From contig CM073198.1 in the NCBI GenBank assembly GCA_037042915.1, positions 2,914,001-2,978,000 on the forward strand: a stretch of 64,000 nt of DNA, given 5' to 3'. Below the pieces are notes generated by a model. The model was not told the origin of the DNA. It did no database searches and was given only the letters and a program-made list of their open reading frames with translations. The translations under genes and the position numbers were made by a program. Below, piece after piece: positions 38,393 through 49,749 of the stretch (positions are counted from its first letter, which is position 1; every line of letters begins with the position of its first letter). Origin of the DNA: Auricularia sp. M13. Taxonomy: Eukaryota; Basidiomycota; Agaricomycetes; Auriculariales; Auriculariaceae.

Positions 38393-38652
38393 ATCGAGGG
38401 CTATGCCACGGGCTCTGCAGCGGCGTCAGTAACGACCCGAGGAACGGCAAGCAGGGACGCACAGATATTACTGTAGATGCAGCGCCTGGCCGCGACGAGG
38501 GTACGAGAGGGAGAGAGGAGGAATTAGGGGACGGAAAAACGCGCGGGTTTACAGTCAAGTTACTCCTATAAGTCAAAGCGGATGTGCCAGTAAGTCTACA
38601 TTGGTTCAACGACAGCGAGCATGCAAAGAGGTGGACAACACGTCAAAAGTCA

Positions 38653-41385
38653 TTACCGCCGGAGAAGGGCAGCAGCGAGCGCCTCATCATCTTCCAGTGA
38701 GTGTTGCGTTGGTTTGGACGATTTCGAATGCCGAGGCCGCTTCGTTGGTCTGGAGGGAGCTTCGTCCTCGCTCCCACTATCGTGGGGTGGTAAATCAAAG
38801 TCTGGTGAGACGTATCCGTCGTCCGGCGGCGGTGAAGCCAGCATCGGCGCATCGACATCTCCACGCTGCAAGTCCAGAAGTCAGTCGCAGTCCGGAATGA
38901 AGGGGTAAGCACGTACCTCTTCACGCTCCCGGTCCTTCCGCTTTCGTTTCTTTTCCTTCCTCTTATCCTTTGCAAGCTGCCGATCCGCCACATCCGCATC
39001 CTTCAGCTTCTCCTTTTCCTTCTCCGCGAATTGTCTTTGCGCGGCGGCAACATCGCCCTGGCGGAACTCCTTGTCGTCCTTGATATCAAGAATATGATGC
39101 GCTTGTCCTTCATCGTCGAACTTGACATGCGATGGTAGTTCCTTGTACTTGGCCATCGCCTTCTTGGACACACCCAGCTTCTGCTTGCGTTTTGACAAAT
39201 TCGCAGAAATCGCATTGCCGTCCTCGTCGATGTCGTGGTCCGCACGCTTGAGAGTAATAAAGTCCTCTTCTTCGTCCCCATCGCCTTCCCGGTCAACCAG
39301 CTTGGCGTAGTGCTCGGAGAGAATGTTCTGGTTCTTGCGCGCAAACATGCGGTCGTATTTTGTGCGCACACCCTGTAACGTCTGATTAGAGCTGCTTAGG
39401 CGCAATCAAATATTCTTCAGACATACCTTGGGTTCCTTGGAGGCCTTGCCGTCCTGATCTTGATCCTCGCCCTCAGAGCCCGAACTGGATTCAAGTTCAC
39501 TGCCATCGTCGTCGTCCTCGTCGCTGGGTGGTGCTGCCACTACCCGTGGAACGTTCTTCTTGTCCTTCGCATTTTTCAAGAATTTGATCTTGGGAGCACC
39601 AGGAAGACCGAGCGACGCAGCAAACTTCTCCGCAGGTAGGTCGGCCACTTTGAAAATGTCCTTATCCTTCTGCAGATATACCGAGCGCATGTAGGACACG
39701 AACGCCTATCACTATCGTCAGTACACAAGAATCGTAAAAAGGCATGGTATATAAAAAGTACATACCCTCTGCCCGAGGTACTTGATCTCTGGGTCCTGGA
39801 AGGCGAAGCTCTGCAGCTGGTTGGCGATACTCTGGATTTTGCTCTCCTTTATCTTGATACTCTCGACATTGATGCCCTTCTTCTTCAGAGCTGCGAGCAT
39901 GCCCTCTTCCTCGCTCGGACACAGCATCAGCAACGCCTGTCCGGCGCTTTGATAGCGCGCAGTGCGCCCGACGCGGTGGATATAAGTCTCGGCGTCCTCG
40001 GGCGCGTCAACCTGCACAACCCAGTCGACAGCTGGAAAGTCGAGCCCCCGCGCGGCGATGTCCGTCGCGAAAAGCACAGAGTTCTTCGACGATGTAAACT
40101 TTTGGAAAATCTCGAGTCGCTTGACTTGTTTCTGTTTGCCATGCAGGTGAAGGAGGGGTATGCCGGGATGCAACTTGCAGAATGTCTCAAATACGAAACG
40201 GACCTATAGCCATGAAATTTGACAATCAGTATGCAAGCATTGAATGGAGTTAAAACATACCTGCTTGCAGCACGACAGGAAGACGAGCATCTTGGACGTA
40301 AGATGCGTGCGGATAAACGAGTAGAGTACATCGAGTTTCCGGTCAAGTTCGACGACAATGTAATGCTGCTCAAGGTTGCTCGGCATGGCGCCCTCTATGT
40401 CGGCCTCGTTGACGCCGACATATGCCGGATCCTTCAGGCTAAGCCGTGCGAGATCCTTGACGGATGTAGTCTGTGTTGCGGAAAATAGCAGCGTCTGTCT
40501 TGATTTTGGGAGGTGAGCGACAATGGCGTTGAGCGATTTGGCGAAGCCCATGTCAAGAATGCGGTCCGCCTCGTCGAGTACTGCACTAATGTGAGTTCAC
40601 GCCGATTCTTGAGTTACGAGCGCACCCAGCATTTGCAGGTTGTCGCCTTCAAAGCCAACTGTTTGATCCATATGCTGGAGAAGACGGCCGGGTGTTGCAA
40701 CAAGGATGTTCATGCGAGCCAGCCTGTCGCGTTCGTCCTTGAGGTTCTTGCCGCCGATGACCAAACCCGCAGAGAAACTGTGGTAGCCGCCTATTGCGCG
40801 CAGCACCTCGAATATTTGCATTGCCTATATGATTGTCAGTGTCTTAGATCAGAGCATACTGCAAAGAATTACGCACCAGTTCGCGCGTAGGCGAAATAAC
40901 GAGCGCGCCGAGTCCGTCTTGCGGGCCCCATTTACGACGGTAAAGCAGCTCCAGCAATGGGATGAGAAATGCGAGTGTCTTTCCGCTTCCAGTGCGCGCA
41001 GCTGCTAGAACATCGCGTCCCTTGAGCGCCAGCGGAATGCTTTTTGCTTGTATGTCCGTCGGCTTGGTAAAGAATGCTTTCTTCAAGCCTGCGGCGGCTG
41101 GTTAGAACACGACGCGCTGAAAGCAGTCACGCGTACCCTTCTTTGTATTGTCCGACAACGGCAAGTCCGAGAACGAGGCTAGGTCGTCAGTCGGAACCTG
41201 CAGCAGCGGGCGCGATTTTGAGCAGCCACCAGCATGCCAGAAGCAGGCGCACCCACGAAATTCTGAACGGCGGCCTCGAGCGCTGCGAACGTTTTATTTT
41301 CCTGGACGCGTCGCAGTTTCTTGATAGACACGAGTTTTTTCTTGTCTGTCTGCTTTTTCTTCTTCGGGATCGTCGCCGGCGCCAT
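38653..41385 (-). CDS. DBP4: DBP4 (HCA4/DDX10) DEAD-box RNA helicase
   Basis: A nucleolar ATP-dependent RNA helicase for early 40S processing (U14 snoRNA release in yeast). The start at 41385 gives [17 protein letters not shown]. Motifs in order: the Q-motif region [37 protein letters not shown] (I), [18 protein letters not shown] (Ia), [16 protein letters not shown] (Ib), [17 protein letters not shown] (II), [17 protein letters not shown] (III), [29 protein letters not shown] (V) and [19 protein letters not shown] (VI). DBP4-type extension follows: [40 protein letters not shown] and a Lys/Glu-rich tail, ending at 38653. All helicase motifs are intact. Confidence 0.95.
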
Positions 41386-41501
41386 CGCAGCGGGAAGGCA
41401 AGTAAACGCGGACACAGCCACGGCCGCTCATTCTGAACGTAAACCCGCCCCATGCAACCGCGTGCATGCACGTTGAGCTGCAACCCACCAACCCTTCTGC
41501 A

Positions 41502-43490
41502 ATGACAACCAGTACTCATGACGACGACGCCGCAGCGCTGCTCGAACAGCAACAGCGTTCGTTCCAGCAATTAGCTCGCGCATGAGAGCTCAATCTGCCC
41601 GCCAGCTGCTCCGTCACGCGCGCTCTTCACCAAACTCAGAGCATCCTTCTTTATCTTTGGACTCATCAACAATGGTATGGCATCTGCACATCTCTATGCA
41701 GCAACGCTCACAGTGTCTGCAGTATTATACGTTATCATTCTCTCTGCTGCACTGGATCGTGAGTGTACTCGCGTCGACGCCCAAACCGCGCTGATATCGT
41801 ATAGTTGTACCTCCCAATACCCCCAAGGCATGATAACTGTCTCCGTCTCTAATCGAGGACGTTGACCTGGCTGCAGGGAATCATCGCATTCTGTAACATA
41901 GCGCCTGCACTTGTGCGTCACCCTGCTCTGCTATGAAAACACTTTATAATGCTCAACTATATCTGTACAGGTCGCCAAGGTCGGATGGCCGTACGTTCTG
42001 AAAGGTCGCATACGCTACATGAAGCGACTTGTAGGGTGCTGTGCACTGAGCGTCCTGGGCATGATCGTCAGTGGCTCGCCCGGACTCCATTCCTCCTCTG
42101 ACCGGCGCAAACAGGTCGTCGCAGCATTTGACAATCTTTACCCTCGTCTTCTGGGAATATGTCTCGCGTCCTTCTCTTCAGGTATGCGGTCTTCCAGCTT
42201 GACTTCGCCGGTACATACATACTGAGCGCAAGCCCAGGACTTGGCGAATTGACTTTTCTCCAACTCTCAACAACGTACCATCCGCGCTCGGTTTGCGGAC
42301 ACGCTGTTGGGTCAGTCGGGCCTCTTGCTCAGGTCACGATCTTCATCTGAATGGCTTTCCACCAGATACTTCGCAAGCGGTACAGGAGCGGCAGGCATCG
42401 TCGGGGCAGGTCTATGGTGGCTCCTGCGCGGCCTCGGCGTCCGTCGCGGTGTCGGCCTCTCCGCTGTGCTTCCCTTCATCACGCCGGTCGCATACACAGT
42501 GCTCCTCCCGCGCCAAGAGCGTTCGCTGGCCTGGGCGATTCCGACGACGCCCAGGAGCCTTTGCTCGCTGCGGAGTATACGCCAGTGCCTACGAGTGATC
42601 CTTCAGACATAAACACCCGCAGTCTCAGATGGCGAAAATCAGAAGGTCGCGCTCACGCTTGAGGACAAGTGGAGGCTCGTGAAGCCATTACTAATGAAGT
42701 ATATGCTGCCACTATGTACGCTCGTCTTTTGCGCCCGCCCTGAGTGAGCAAGGGCTAATTGTTCACGCAGTCTGTGTCTACACGGTATATCAGAGATTCA
42801 TAGATGCTGTTGCCCTTTGCTGACATTTACGAAGCTGGAATATACCATTAACCAGGTATGCACTCGCCTTCAGAACCGAAGGACTACACTTACCAGCGTG
42901 TCGCAGGGAGTCGCTCCAACACTAATTTACCCGGTGCCGGATGCAGCCACCCATCCCATCCTGCGACACATAATCAAATCTATACGCGACTACTACCCCC
43001 TCTGGCAACTCGTCTACCAAACCTCCGTCTTCTTCTCTCGCTCTTCCATCTCGTTAGGCATCCCGGCCCTCCCATCCAAGCTTCTGCCACTCCCCGCAGT
43101 GGTACAATCTATTATCCTCGCGATTCTCGCACTAGAAAGTGGTCTCGGCCTTTTTGGCGCCGCCGCAGACGCTGCGGTGCCTCTAATATTCGTGCTCATC
43201 AGCCTCGAGGGCATCTGTGGCGGCCTTGCGTAGTGCGTGGCCCCCCAACGAATCTTGACGTCCACTCACGGCTCGCGATGACCAGTGTGAATGTGTTCTA
43301 CCGCCTTGGACAGGAGCCGCAGCCCGACCGCAGCGAGCGAGCACGCCAGGAACGCGAGTTCAAGATTGGCAGCATTGGGTTTGCGGATTCCTTGGGCATC
43401 TTAGCCGCCAGCATGATCGCCGTGCCTACAGAGGTCGGACTTTGTAGAGCACAGGTTGCACGGGGCAAGACATTATGCAGTACGTTGTAA
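41502..43490 (+). CDS. BTN1: BTN1/CLN3 (battenin) lysosomal/vacuolar membrane protein
   Basis: The fungal homologue of CLN3, a vacuolar multi-pass protein linked to vacuolar pH and amino-acid balance. From MTTSTHDDDAAALLEQQQRS, exons give FFIFGLINN joined to VLYVIILSAALD, GIIAFCNIAPAL, KVGWPYVLKGRIRYMKRL, FASFSS joined to GLGELTFLQLSTTYHPR, ASGTGAAGIVGAGLWWLLRG, EDKWRLVKPLLMKYMLPL, EYTINQGVAPTLIYPVPD, YYPLWQLVYQTSVFFSRSSI, LESGLGLFGAAADAAVPLIF, GLAYVNVFYRLGQ and FKIGSIGFADSLGILAASMI. The end is EVGLCRAQVARGKTLC, the conserved CLN3 C-terminus, stop 43490. A 1-nt frame break lies near 42500-42520 in a hydrophilic loop. Head-to-head with DBP4, 116 bp between starts. Confidence 0.92.
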
Positions 43491-44115
43491 AGTAGAGAGT
43501 GCAAGGTTATGAAAAGAGCACAATGGGCTAAGCTCGTCACAAAGATTCTGGTTCTGGAGAATAGTTCACTGCACCATTACTGTGGGCCACCTCAGGCGAA
43601 GAAATCGATCTGCCTCCAGGAACACATGTGCTGCTAAGCGTTGGACCTCGAACGTCGGTGTCGGGGCGACCAACAGCCAATGAAGAAGTTGACAAGTTGG
43701 GTATCGGAATAGCAGAACCGAAAGGTCCCCGGCAGGGTTTCTCATCATGCATCTAGTCCGTATTGACTTCAAACAAGACAAGAATGAGGCCGTTCGAAGG
43801 CGACTGGCTGCGGTGAAGGCAGTGATGCCGAACGCTTCCACAGCAACATAGAGCAAATCCATCTGATCTGCCTTTTCTGGTCCTCGTAATAGCACGACCA
43901 GACCACCGAAAAAGGCAGATCACTGATGAATCAACTATGTGAACCTGATGCTCTACAAACAATGCAGAATGAGCTTCTTGTGCATACATATCAGATTGAT
44001 AGGACGGCTTAACGGTGATGCCGCGGACTGCGTGGCTGTGTCGCGGACATAAAAACATCCTGCATTTCCGGATGATCAATTTGTAGCCCCGACTTTGTGC
44101 GCTTTTCCTCACACC
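43491..44115. other. Intergenic region upstream of the NTPase gene
   Basis: 625 bp with no recognisable gene. Open frames of 70-135 codons exist on the minus strand (43537-43752, 43566-43895, 43753-44160), but they show no family resemblance and overlap one another in different frames, so I do not call them. Confidence 0.4.
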
Positions 44116-46030
44116 ATGAGCTCGCCCTGTCTCGTTGTCGGCGTTGTGGGGCACAATCATTGCTGCTTCTCCGACACCATCATATTGGCCACACTAGACT
44201 GTGACGGTCATGAACAAGGACCTTTGGTCACCTTGTCCGATGTTGCAGCTCGCGTCGACTACCTGCACGCGAAAAATTGTCCATGCGAAGAAGATCTCGG
44301 GCTAGCTGAGCACATCTGGCTGGCAAACTCTAGTTACGTTGGCTACGACGACTTCATTGCTGTGCTGGAGCACTATTACCCGAACGAAGATCAGCGCCTC
44401 GACAAGAACACTCGACTTACCGAGATCTACGTGGGCACGCCGCCGCCAGACACCATCCACCTGTTCTTTGGTCGAGAGCCTGGCCCTCAAACCCGGAACC
44501 ACCAGTTTCGTGGCGTGCGGCGGCAGCAAGGCGACGTTTGCCGAGTGTCTCACAGCAGCTCGCCCTCGCTCCCTCCCCCGGATGTCACGGACTACAGAGT
44601 GCTCACAGCTGTTCCGGGAATGTGCTTTGTTGACAAAACCGAGTGGATAGAAATGTGGTACATGCGAAACACCAGCGCATTCATGCCCATTATCCATCGT
44701 CCCGCAGGCTACGGCAAATCAACCTTCTTGTCTATGTGCGCTGCAGCTTTCGGCGACAGAGTCGAGCATCAATCTGTGCCTACCCGTCGTCTCGGCAACT
44801 CAGAAGAGCCTATACGCCGCCCTGTGCTGAAGCTCGACTTCGCCAAGCTTGATCTTTGGCGGGACTCGCGCTTTCCCTCCGTGGAAGACATGCTGGCCCG
44901 TGCCGACGAGTTCATGGAACGCGCAGCGACTGATTTCTGGGCGACCTACTCACCGGACAAGCCGTTCGAACGCGAGGAGCATTATTACACGCCCCATTGC
45001 ATGATCAAAGTGCGTACGAGACCAGTCACAGTGTCATCTCCATCATCTAAACGAAGCGCAGGCGCTCTCCAAGTATTACGGCCTGCAAATATTCCTGGCG
45101 ATAGATAATTACTCCCACCCGTTCCTCGGCGCAGGAATGTCTGCGTTTCGCCGCGCCGAGGATGTCATTTGGCGCAAGGTACTAGGGCCTATGTTTGAAT
45201 CTTGTCAAGACGCCACTGGTGTTGTCTTTCGAGGGCTCATCGTTGGCACCTACCTGCACGAACAGCGACCCTTCGACAAGTACTTTTCCTTCGCGAGCGT
45301 CACGGAAGATCTGACCGACTCCGTCGAGTTCGGGCCTGCCATTGGGTTTACCGTCAATGACCTCCGCCATCTCTGTCGAGCTGTGTTCCCAGGCGACGCG
45401 GCCCAGGAGGAGAAGCTTCTCTTGGCCTGCAGCCCGCCCTTCGAGGATGGCGTGCTCTTCTGCGCTGCCGACGTATTGAAAATTTTGCGTGCTATGCTGA
45501 ATGGCGAAAATCTGGCAGAAACCCAATCTCCCGACTTCTTCGTCCCAGGACGTCATATGCAGTTCGCCGAGGACCTCCGCATGCAGCATTCTCGCTCGGA
45601 TGATCGTCCCATCCCGACATCATCCAGTCTATTCTCGTGAAAGGGTCGCTCTCGCACGATTCCGGTTTCTACGGGGAAGGCACAGACACGAATCCTGTCG
45701 ACGAGAAAAAGGTGGAACTGTCACAGAATGATGGTTAGATTTCTTGATGTATTCTCGCTGCTGAATCGGCCTAGTTTATGCTTCCCATGTTGAATTTGAG
45801 CCAAGCTCTTACCCCATTCATTGTCAGGCGTCCAGCCGGCTTTTGGCGTTGTTTCAAAGCAAGTTCATGGTGCACGCACCAGGCAAAGACATTCCTCAGT
45901 ATTTCGGATTCAAATGTAGACACGACGCAAAAGAAGGCGCAATATTGTCCAGCGACGAGAACCATCATATACAATTCGCCCACCAGGTAACGTTCTCCGA
46001 GACTAGCTTAGTATACTATACTATACTAAC
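44116..46030 (+). CDS. Crinkler-like header plus AAA-ATPase-like P-loop NTPase (frame broken)
   Basis: The first ~125 residues end in LDKNTRLTEIYVGTPPPDTI, matching the end of Crinkler (CRN) headers (Leu...LSE-x-F...PPP...IH-x-hydrophobic). A P-loop domain of the AAA-ATPase-like/DUF1703 kind follows: VDKTEWIEMWY, IHRPAGYGKSTFLSM (Walker A, near 44700), PVLKLDFAKLDLW. After an intron at about 45009-45060 comes LQIFLAIDNYSHPF at the Walker B/sensor place, where relatives have DEYD; here the acidic pair is D-N. Then VVFRGLIVGTYLHEQRPF and VEFGPAIGFTVNDL. The frame ends at 45640, but similar sequence resumes in another frame from about 45605. Residues near 45850-45990 (PQYFGFKCRHDAKEGAILSS) still resemble the C-terminal part of the family. 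CRN proteins act as effectors or in inter-organism and genome conflicts; the role here is unknown. Confidence 0.62.
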
Positions 46031-46086
46031 TATAGGCTATAGTAGTCAAATAGTATTCCGAACTCCGGCCGCTACTTCAAGCCGCT

Positions 46087-46612
46087 ATGTTCCCGACCGC
46101 CATTCTCAGTCACATAATACCGCAGCCATTCAAGCGCGCGCAGCTGGGCCTCTTCCATGGCGCCATGAAGCAGTACGGCAACAACGTGCCTCACTCGAAG
46201 CACAAAACGCGCCGGACCTGGCTGCCCAACATCCAGACCAAACGCTTATACTCGCGAACTCTGGACCAATGGATCAAACTGTCTCTGACGACACGGGCGC
46301 TGCGCTGTATAGACAAGGTGCGTCAAGTTGGCTTGGGTTCCTGTGGTCGGTGCTCAGTGCGTCGTCTTAATGCAGGTCGGCGGTCTGGACGAGTACATCC
46401 TGAAGACGCGGGCAGACCTGCTGGGCTGGGAGGGCATGCGGCTGCGCGTACAACTGCGCGACTACATGCAGGAAAAAGCATCGCTCCAGCGAAAGACGGG
46501 CGCGTCTTCACCGCGGCCTATGAAGTCGAAGACTTCGGCGCCGTTGTCACCAACGTCGTCAACACCATTATCATCGACGCCAGTAGCGCCATCGCCATCG
46601 CCGTCTGCCTAA
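46087..46612 (+). CDS. Mitochondrial ribosomal protein bL28m
   Basis: A structural protein of the mitochondrial large ribosomal subunit. The exon from 46087 gives MFPTAILSHIIPQPFKRAQL, then GLFHGAMKQYGNNVPHSKHK and TRRTWLPNIQTKRLYS, the L28 core. It continues LTTRALRCIDK, an intron of about 60 nt (46317-46376), and VGGLDEYILKTRADLLGWEG with MRLRVQLRDYMQEK. A Ser/Pro-rich tail runs to the stop at 46612. The start is chosen at the first ATG of the open frame; no typical presequence is obvious beyond the first 15 residues. A short TATAC microsatellite lies just upstream (about 46010-46033). Confidence 0.9.
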
Positions 46613-46894
46613 CAACGCCTGTATCCTACCATGCACCTGCTTCAGTCGAAATGGCATCTACAACCTCGTTCACTCTCAGTTCACTTGTTCGCGCTGTCAT
46701 TCCATTACCAGGACAGTGTTGATTATGCTGCGCGAATGGTACGTACAAGGCAGAGCAGCTAAAGAAACATGGAAAGCATGAAGATCACAGGACATAAAAA
46801 TACTGCAAGTGCAAAGCATGCATCCGCGCGGAACCAAGAAACCGCGAGAAAAACAAAAAATGCGGAAAGTACTATACTAGTGAAGAGAGGTCGT
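46613..46894. other. Convergent 3' intergenic region
   Basis: 282 bp between the stop of the bL28m gene and the stop of the minus-strand NT-C2 gene. No feature is supported. Confidence 0.4.
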
Positions 46895-48911
46895 CTACTG
46901 GAAAGCTGCAGCCTCGTCCGACCGCCGCGACTTGGGAGCACGTATCGTCGCGTCAGCGTCAGGCGCGCGTTTTCGCAGCTCGCCAAAGCCGAGCCCATGC
47001 AGGGACCCAGATGAAGAGTTGCGTCCCGGCGTGTCAGGAGCGGGCGTGCGCGCGCGACCGTTGGCCACCTTTTCGGGTGTACTGGGTCGACTGCGGTTCC
47101 GCAAAACCTGGGGCTCGGGCGTGCGCGGTCTGCTTGGGCTTTTGGCCCGGCTGCCGGCAGAGCTCGAGTCGGCCGTAGACGTCTGCGACGATGCGTGAGG
47201 GCTCAGCAGCTTCTTGAGCCATCCAGGTTTGGCCGTTGTCCCGCTGCTGTGGTGCCTGGTTCTGAATGTGGGCGTCGACTCGCCGTGCGATTCGACGCTG
47301 CCCTCTCCGCTGCCGCTAGCGCTGGCAACGGAGAAAGCGACACTGCGCGCGCTGCTGTCCAGGTCGAGCGACTCTTTGCGCGAGTTCGCTCCCGATGGAT
47401 GCTGCGTTCTGCTAGTCGAAGCTGTGGTGGAAGTCAAAGAGCGAGAGGGCGTCGGCGGTCGGAGAGGCACGGGTTCCCCAGCAGCAGCCGATATGCGCTC
47501 CTGCGTTCCAGTCGCACCCATCTGCAATCCAATGCGTTGAACGCCCGCGCCGGGCACAGTCAACAGATCCTTGGCCGGGTTGGCCTGAGCGGTTTTTGGT
47601 CGACTGCTCGGAACATGGTCAGGGGCATAGTAGGTGTAGGGACTTGGATTCGGCGACGAAGAAGGGAACGGGTTGAAGATAGTTTCAATCAGTCGCGACG
47701 TGTCTGCGACACTGATAGTCGTTGTGCCCAAGAGGCTTCCAGCTCTTGGTCGTGCATCTCCAGGGTTGGAGGATGCAGAACCTCGAGTTCTATTGAGCGG
47801 CGGGCGAATCTGAAGGATGGTCTGGGTTTCGGGACACGCAAACACACTTGATATTGGACGTACTGGATTGAATGACCAATCTTCTGAGTAAGGAATAATC
47901 CCTTCCCCGGGAAACCCGACGGGCGCCGAGCCTGGCTGTCGATTGTGAATGTCTTCGAACTCGGAGAGCATCGTTGTGAGGAGGCCCGAGATGCCAGCCA
48001 TGATTTCGCTCTTACGCAGCGGTGGTGGGCGATAATGTTTTTCTCCAGACATGTATTCGACATGCAGAGTAACCTATATTGTGTCAAAACGCATAACGAG
48101 ACAGCTGATTCGCGCACCTTGAGCGTAGCATTGGTCTTATTGCCACGCAAGAGATGTTTCCGAGTCACAGGCCCAGCGTCTGCATATTCTGCCAGGTTCA
48201 ATACAACATGGCCGATAGTCTCGTTCTGCTTGCCATGCGGGTCGGAGACATGTTCCTTGCGCTATGCAATATGTTAGCATGGTACGGTGGGTGTCGGGAT
48301 AAGCGCGCACCTCGACAACAGCAAGCTTGAGTTGATTCGATAACAAGTCTCCAGACTCCCGGTCGATATGCATATCGATGGCGGTGTGCACGGTATGCTC
48401 CCAGACGACGTTATAGTCTCTCAGAGGCGTGTAAGGTGTCCAGTGACGCGACTCGGACGAGAAGTTAATATCCTTGAACTGGTCGACCAGAGTTGCGTCT
48501 GAGGCAGTAGTGCCGGACGGGTTAACCAGAGTAGTAGCGGGTGTCGAGTGATTCGCCTTCGGATGGCGCGGTTTCCTTGCCCTTGCCCTTCGCGTCGGCG
48601 TGGATATCGCCCGGAAAGTACGTGTTCGTGGGCGCAGGGGAGGTGGGCTGAGCGTCATCTTTGGACGCCTTCTTGCCGGCCTTGAGGCGCTTGTTGAGAG
48701 CGTCCGAGTCGACGTTTCTGAACTTCCACTTGGCCGCGAACTGGCCCGAGACGCGCGGCAGCGATGAGAGCTGGTGCACCGTCAGCCGGACGTGGAACGT
48801 GGCGCGTTTCGGGATGGGCAGCATGTTGCGCAGGTGCGTGCGCAGGCCGCCATGCGACGTCGCAGCATCTTTGTGCGCGCCGCTGGACGACGACGACGAG
48901 TGTGTGGCCAT
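46895..48911 (-). CDS. NT-C2 (EEIG1/EHBP1 N-terminal) domain protein
   Basis: The N-terminal half is an NT-C2 domain, a membrane-binding C2-like fold found in EEIG1/FAM102 and EHBP1. MATHSSSSSSGAHKD leads to KRATFHVRLTVHQLSSLPRV and SGQFAAKWKFRN. Then PYTPLRDYNVVWEHTVHTAI, DRESGDLLSNQLKLAVVE and the typical GHVVLNLAEYADAGPVTRKH with LLRGNKTNATLKV. The C-terminal half (from about 48050) has LRKSEIMAGISGLLTTMLSE and is otherwise Ser/Pro-rich and probably disordered, ending at 46895. A role in membrane traffic or a membrane-cytoskeleton link is likely by family only. Near 48539-48541 (a G triplet on the plus strand) the frame moves by +1, consistent with one surplus base. Confidence 0.78.
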
Positions 48912-49749
48912 GAAGGCGACAGCGAGGATATTTTCGGCAGTCCGACTCAGCCACCGGCGTCGGCACTTTTCCATCTATCACCGCGCAGGCGACGGCCCCG
49001 CGATCGACAACCATGGGCGGGCGCGCTCGCCGCCGAGGCGTCGAGCGAACGCATCGCCGGAAATTCTGGCGGCGAAAGTGCGCAAGGTGCTGTCCTTTCT
49101 ATCACTATATCATGCATTTGCCTGCAGACAGCCTGAGAAAGCATAAGTATATCCGACCGCGGCGAACCATGCCGCAATGCACGCGCGATTACCGTCTCTC
49201 AGATCTCAGAGACGTCGTCGACGATGTTCACCGCACCGCCGAATCTCCGGGTGCACACGTCACCTTTTACGTACAGGTCAAAGCCATAAAGTTTTTGACT
49301 TTGTCTTCGGTGTCGAGGTGCAAATTAATCCTTGTATATCCAGCGAATGTGCTGTACTAGGTACCCAGGTTGTCCAAATCTGAGTACAGTAACATCGTAA
49401 TAACTGGATCAAGTCAGCTGGAAATAAGGAAGATGTGGAACAGTGGGGGGTACGGGCAAACGGAAAGCGTGGACGACTAGCTATGTGGGTCCATAAGTAG
49501 ATGCTGGAGACAAAAAGGTAAACAAGTAGTTAAAGCAACGGGCGTTAGTGTCAAGTGAGGTACAGTTTGCATGCAGGAGGCGAAATGGTCCATGCGAACA
49601 GATGTGTCCATGAAGTGTCGTGCGAAGAGAGTTAGATGGCCGGAAGAGCGCGAGATACGATATCGATGAGTATGCGGAGACGGCAGGCGAGCGCGAGTAA
49701 TGACAGCGAACAGCAAGTCCGAAGCGGTGGATAGAAACATTTTCCAGCC
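48912..49749. other. Intergenic region upstream of the NT-C2 gene
   Basis: 838 bp between the NT-C2 start and the glucanase stop. An ATG in good context at 49013 opens an Arg-rich plus-strand frame (MGGRARRRGVERTHRRKFWR, to 49360 unspliced) that I cannot assign. It may be chance, a short transcript or an unrecognised small gene. Nothing else is supported. Confidence 0.35.

Noticed and set aside
46005-46050. TATAC microsatellite with small inverted repeat
   Set aside because: Too short and simple to support a mobile element or structured RNA.
46895-48911. First thought to be autophagy protein ATG13 because of the Ser/Pro-rich tail
   Set aside because: The N-terminal half matches the NT-C2 domain (LNLAEYAD, WKFRN, VVWEHTV) and lacks the ATG13 HORMA signature.
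49013-49360. Arg-rich plus-strand ORF with good start context
   Set aside because: No homology that I recognise, and splice options give no sustained frame; left as unassigned intergenic sequence.
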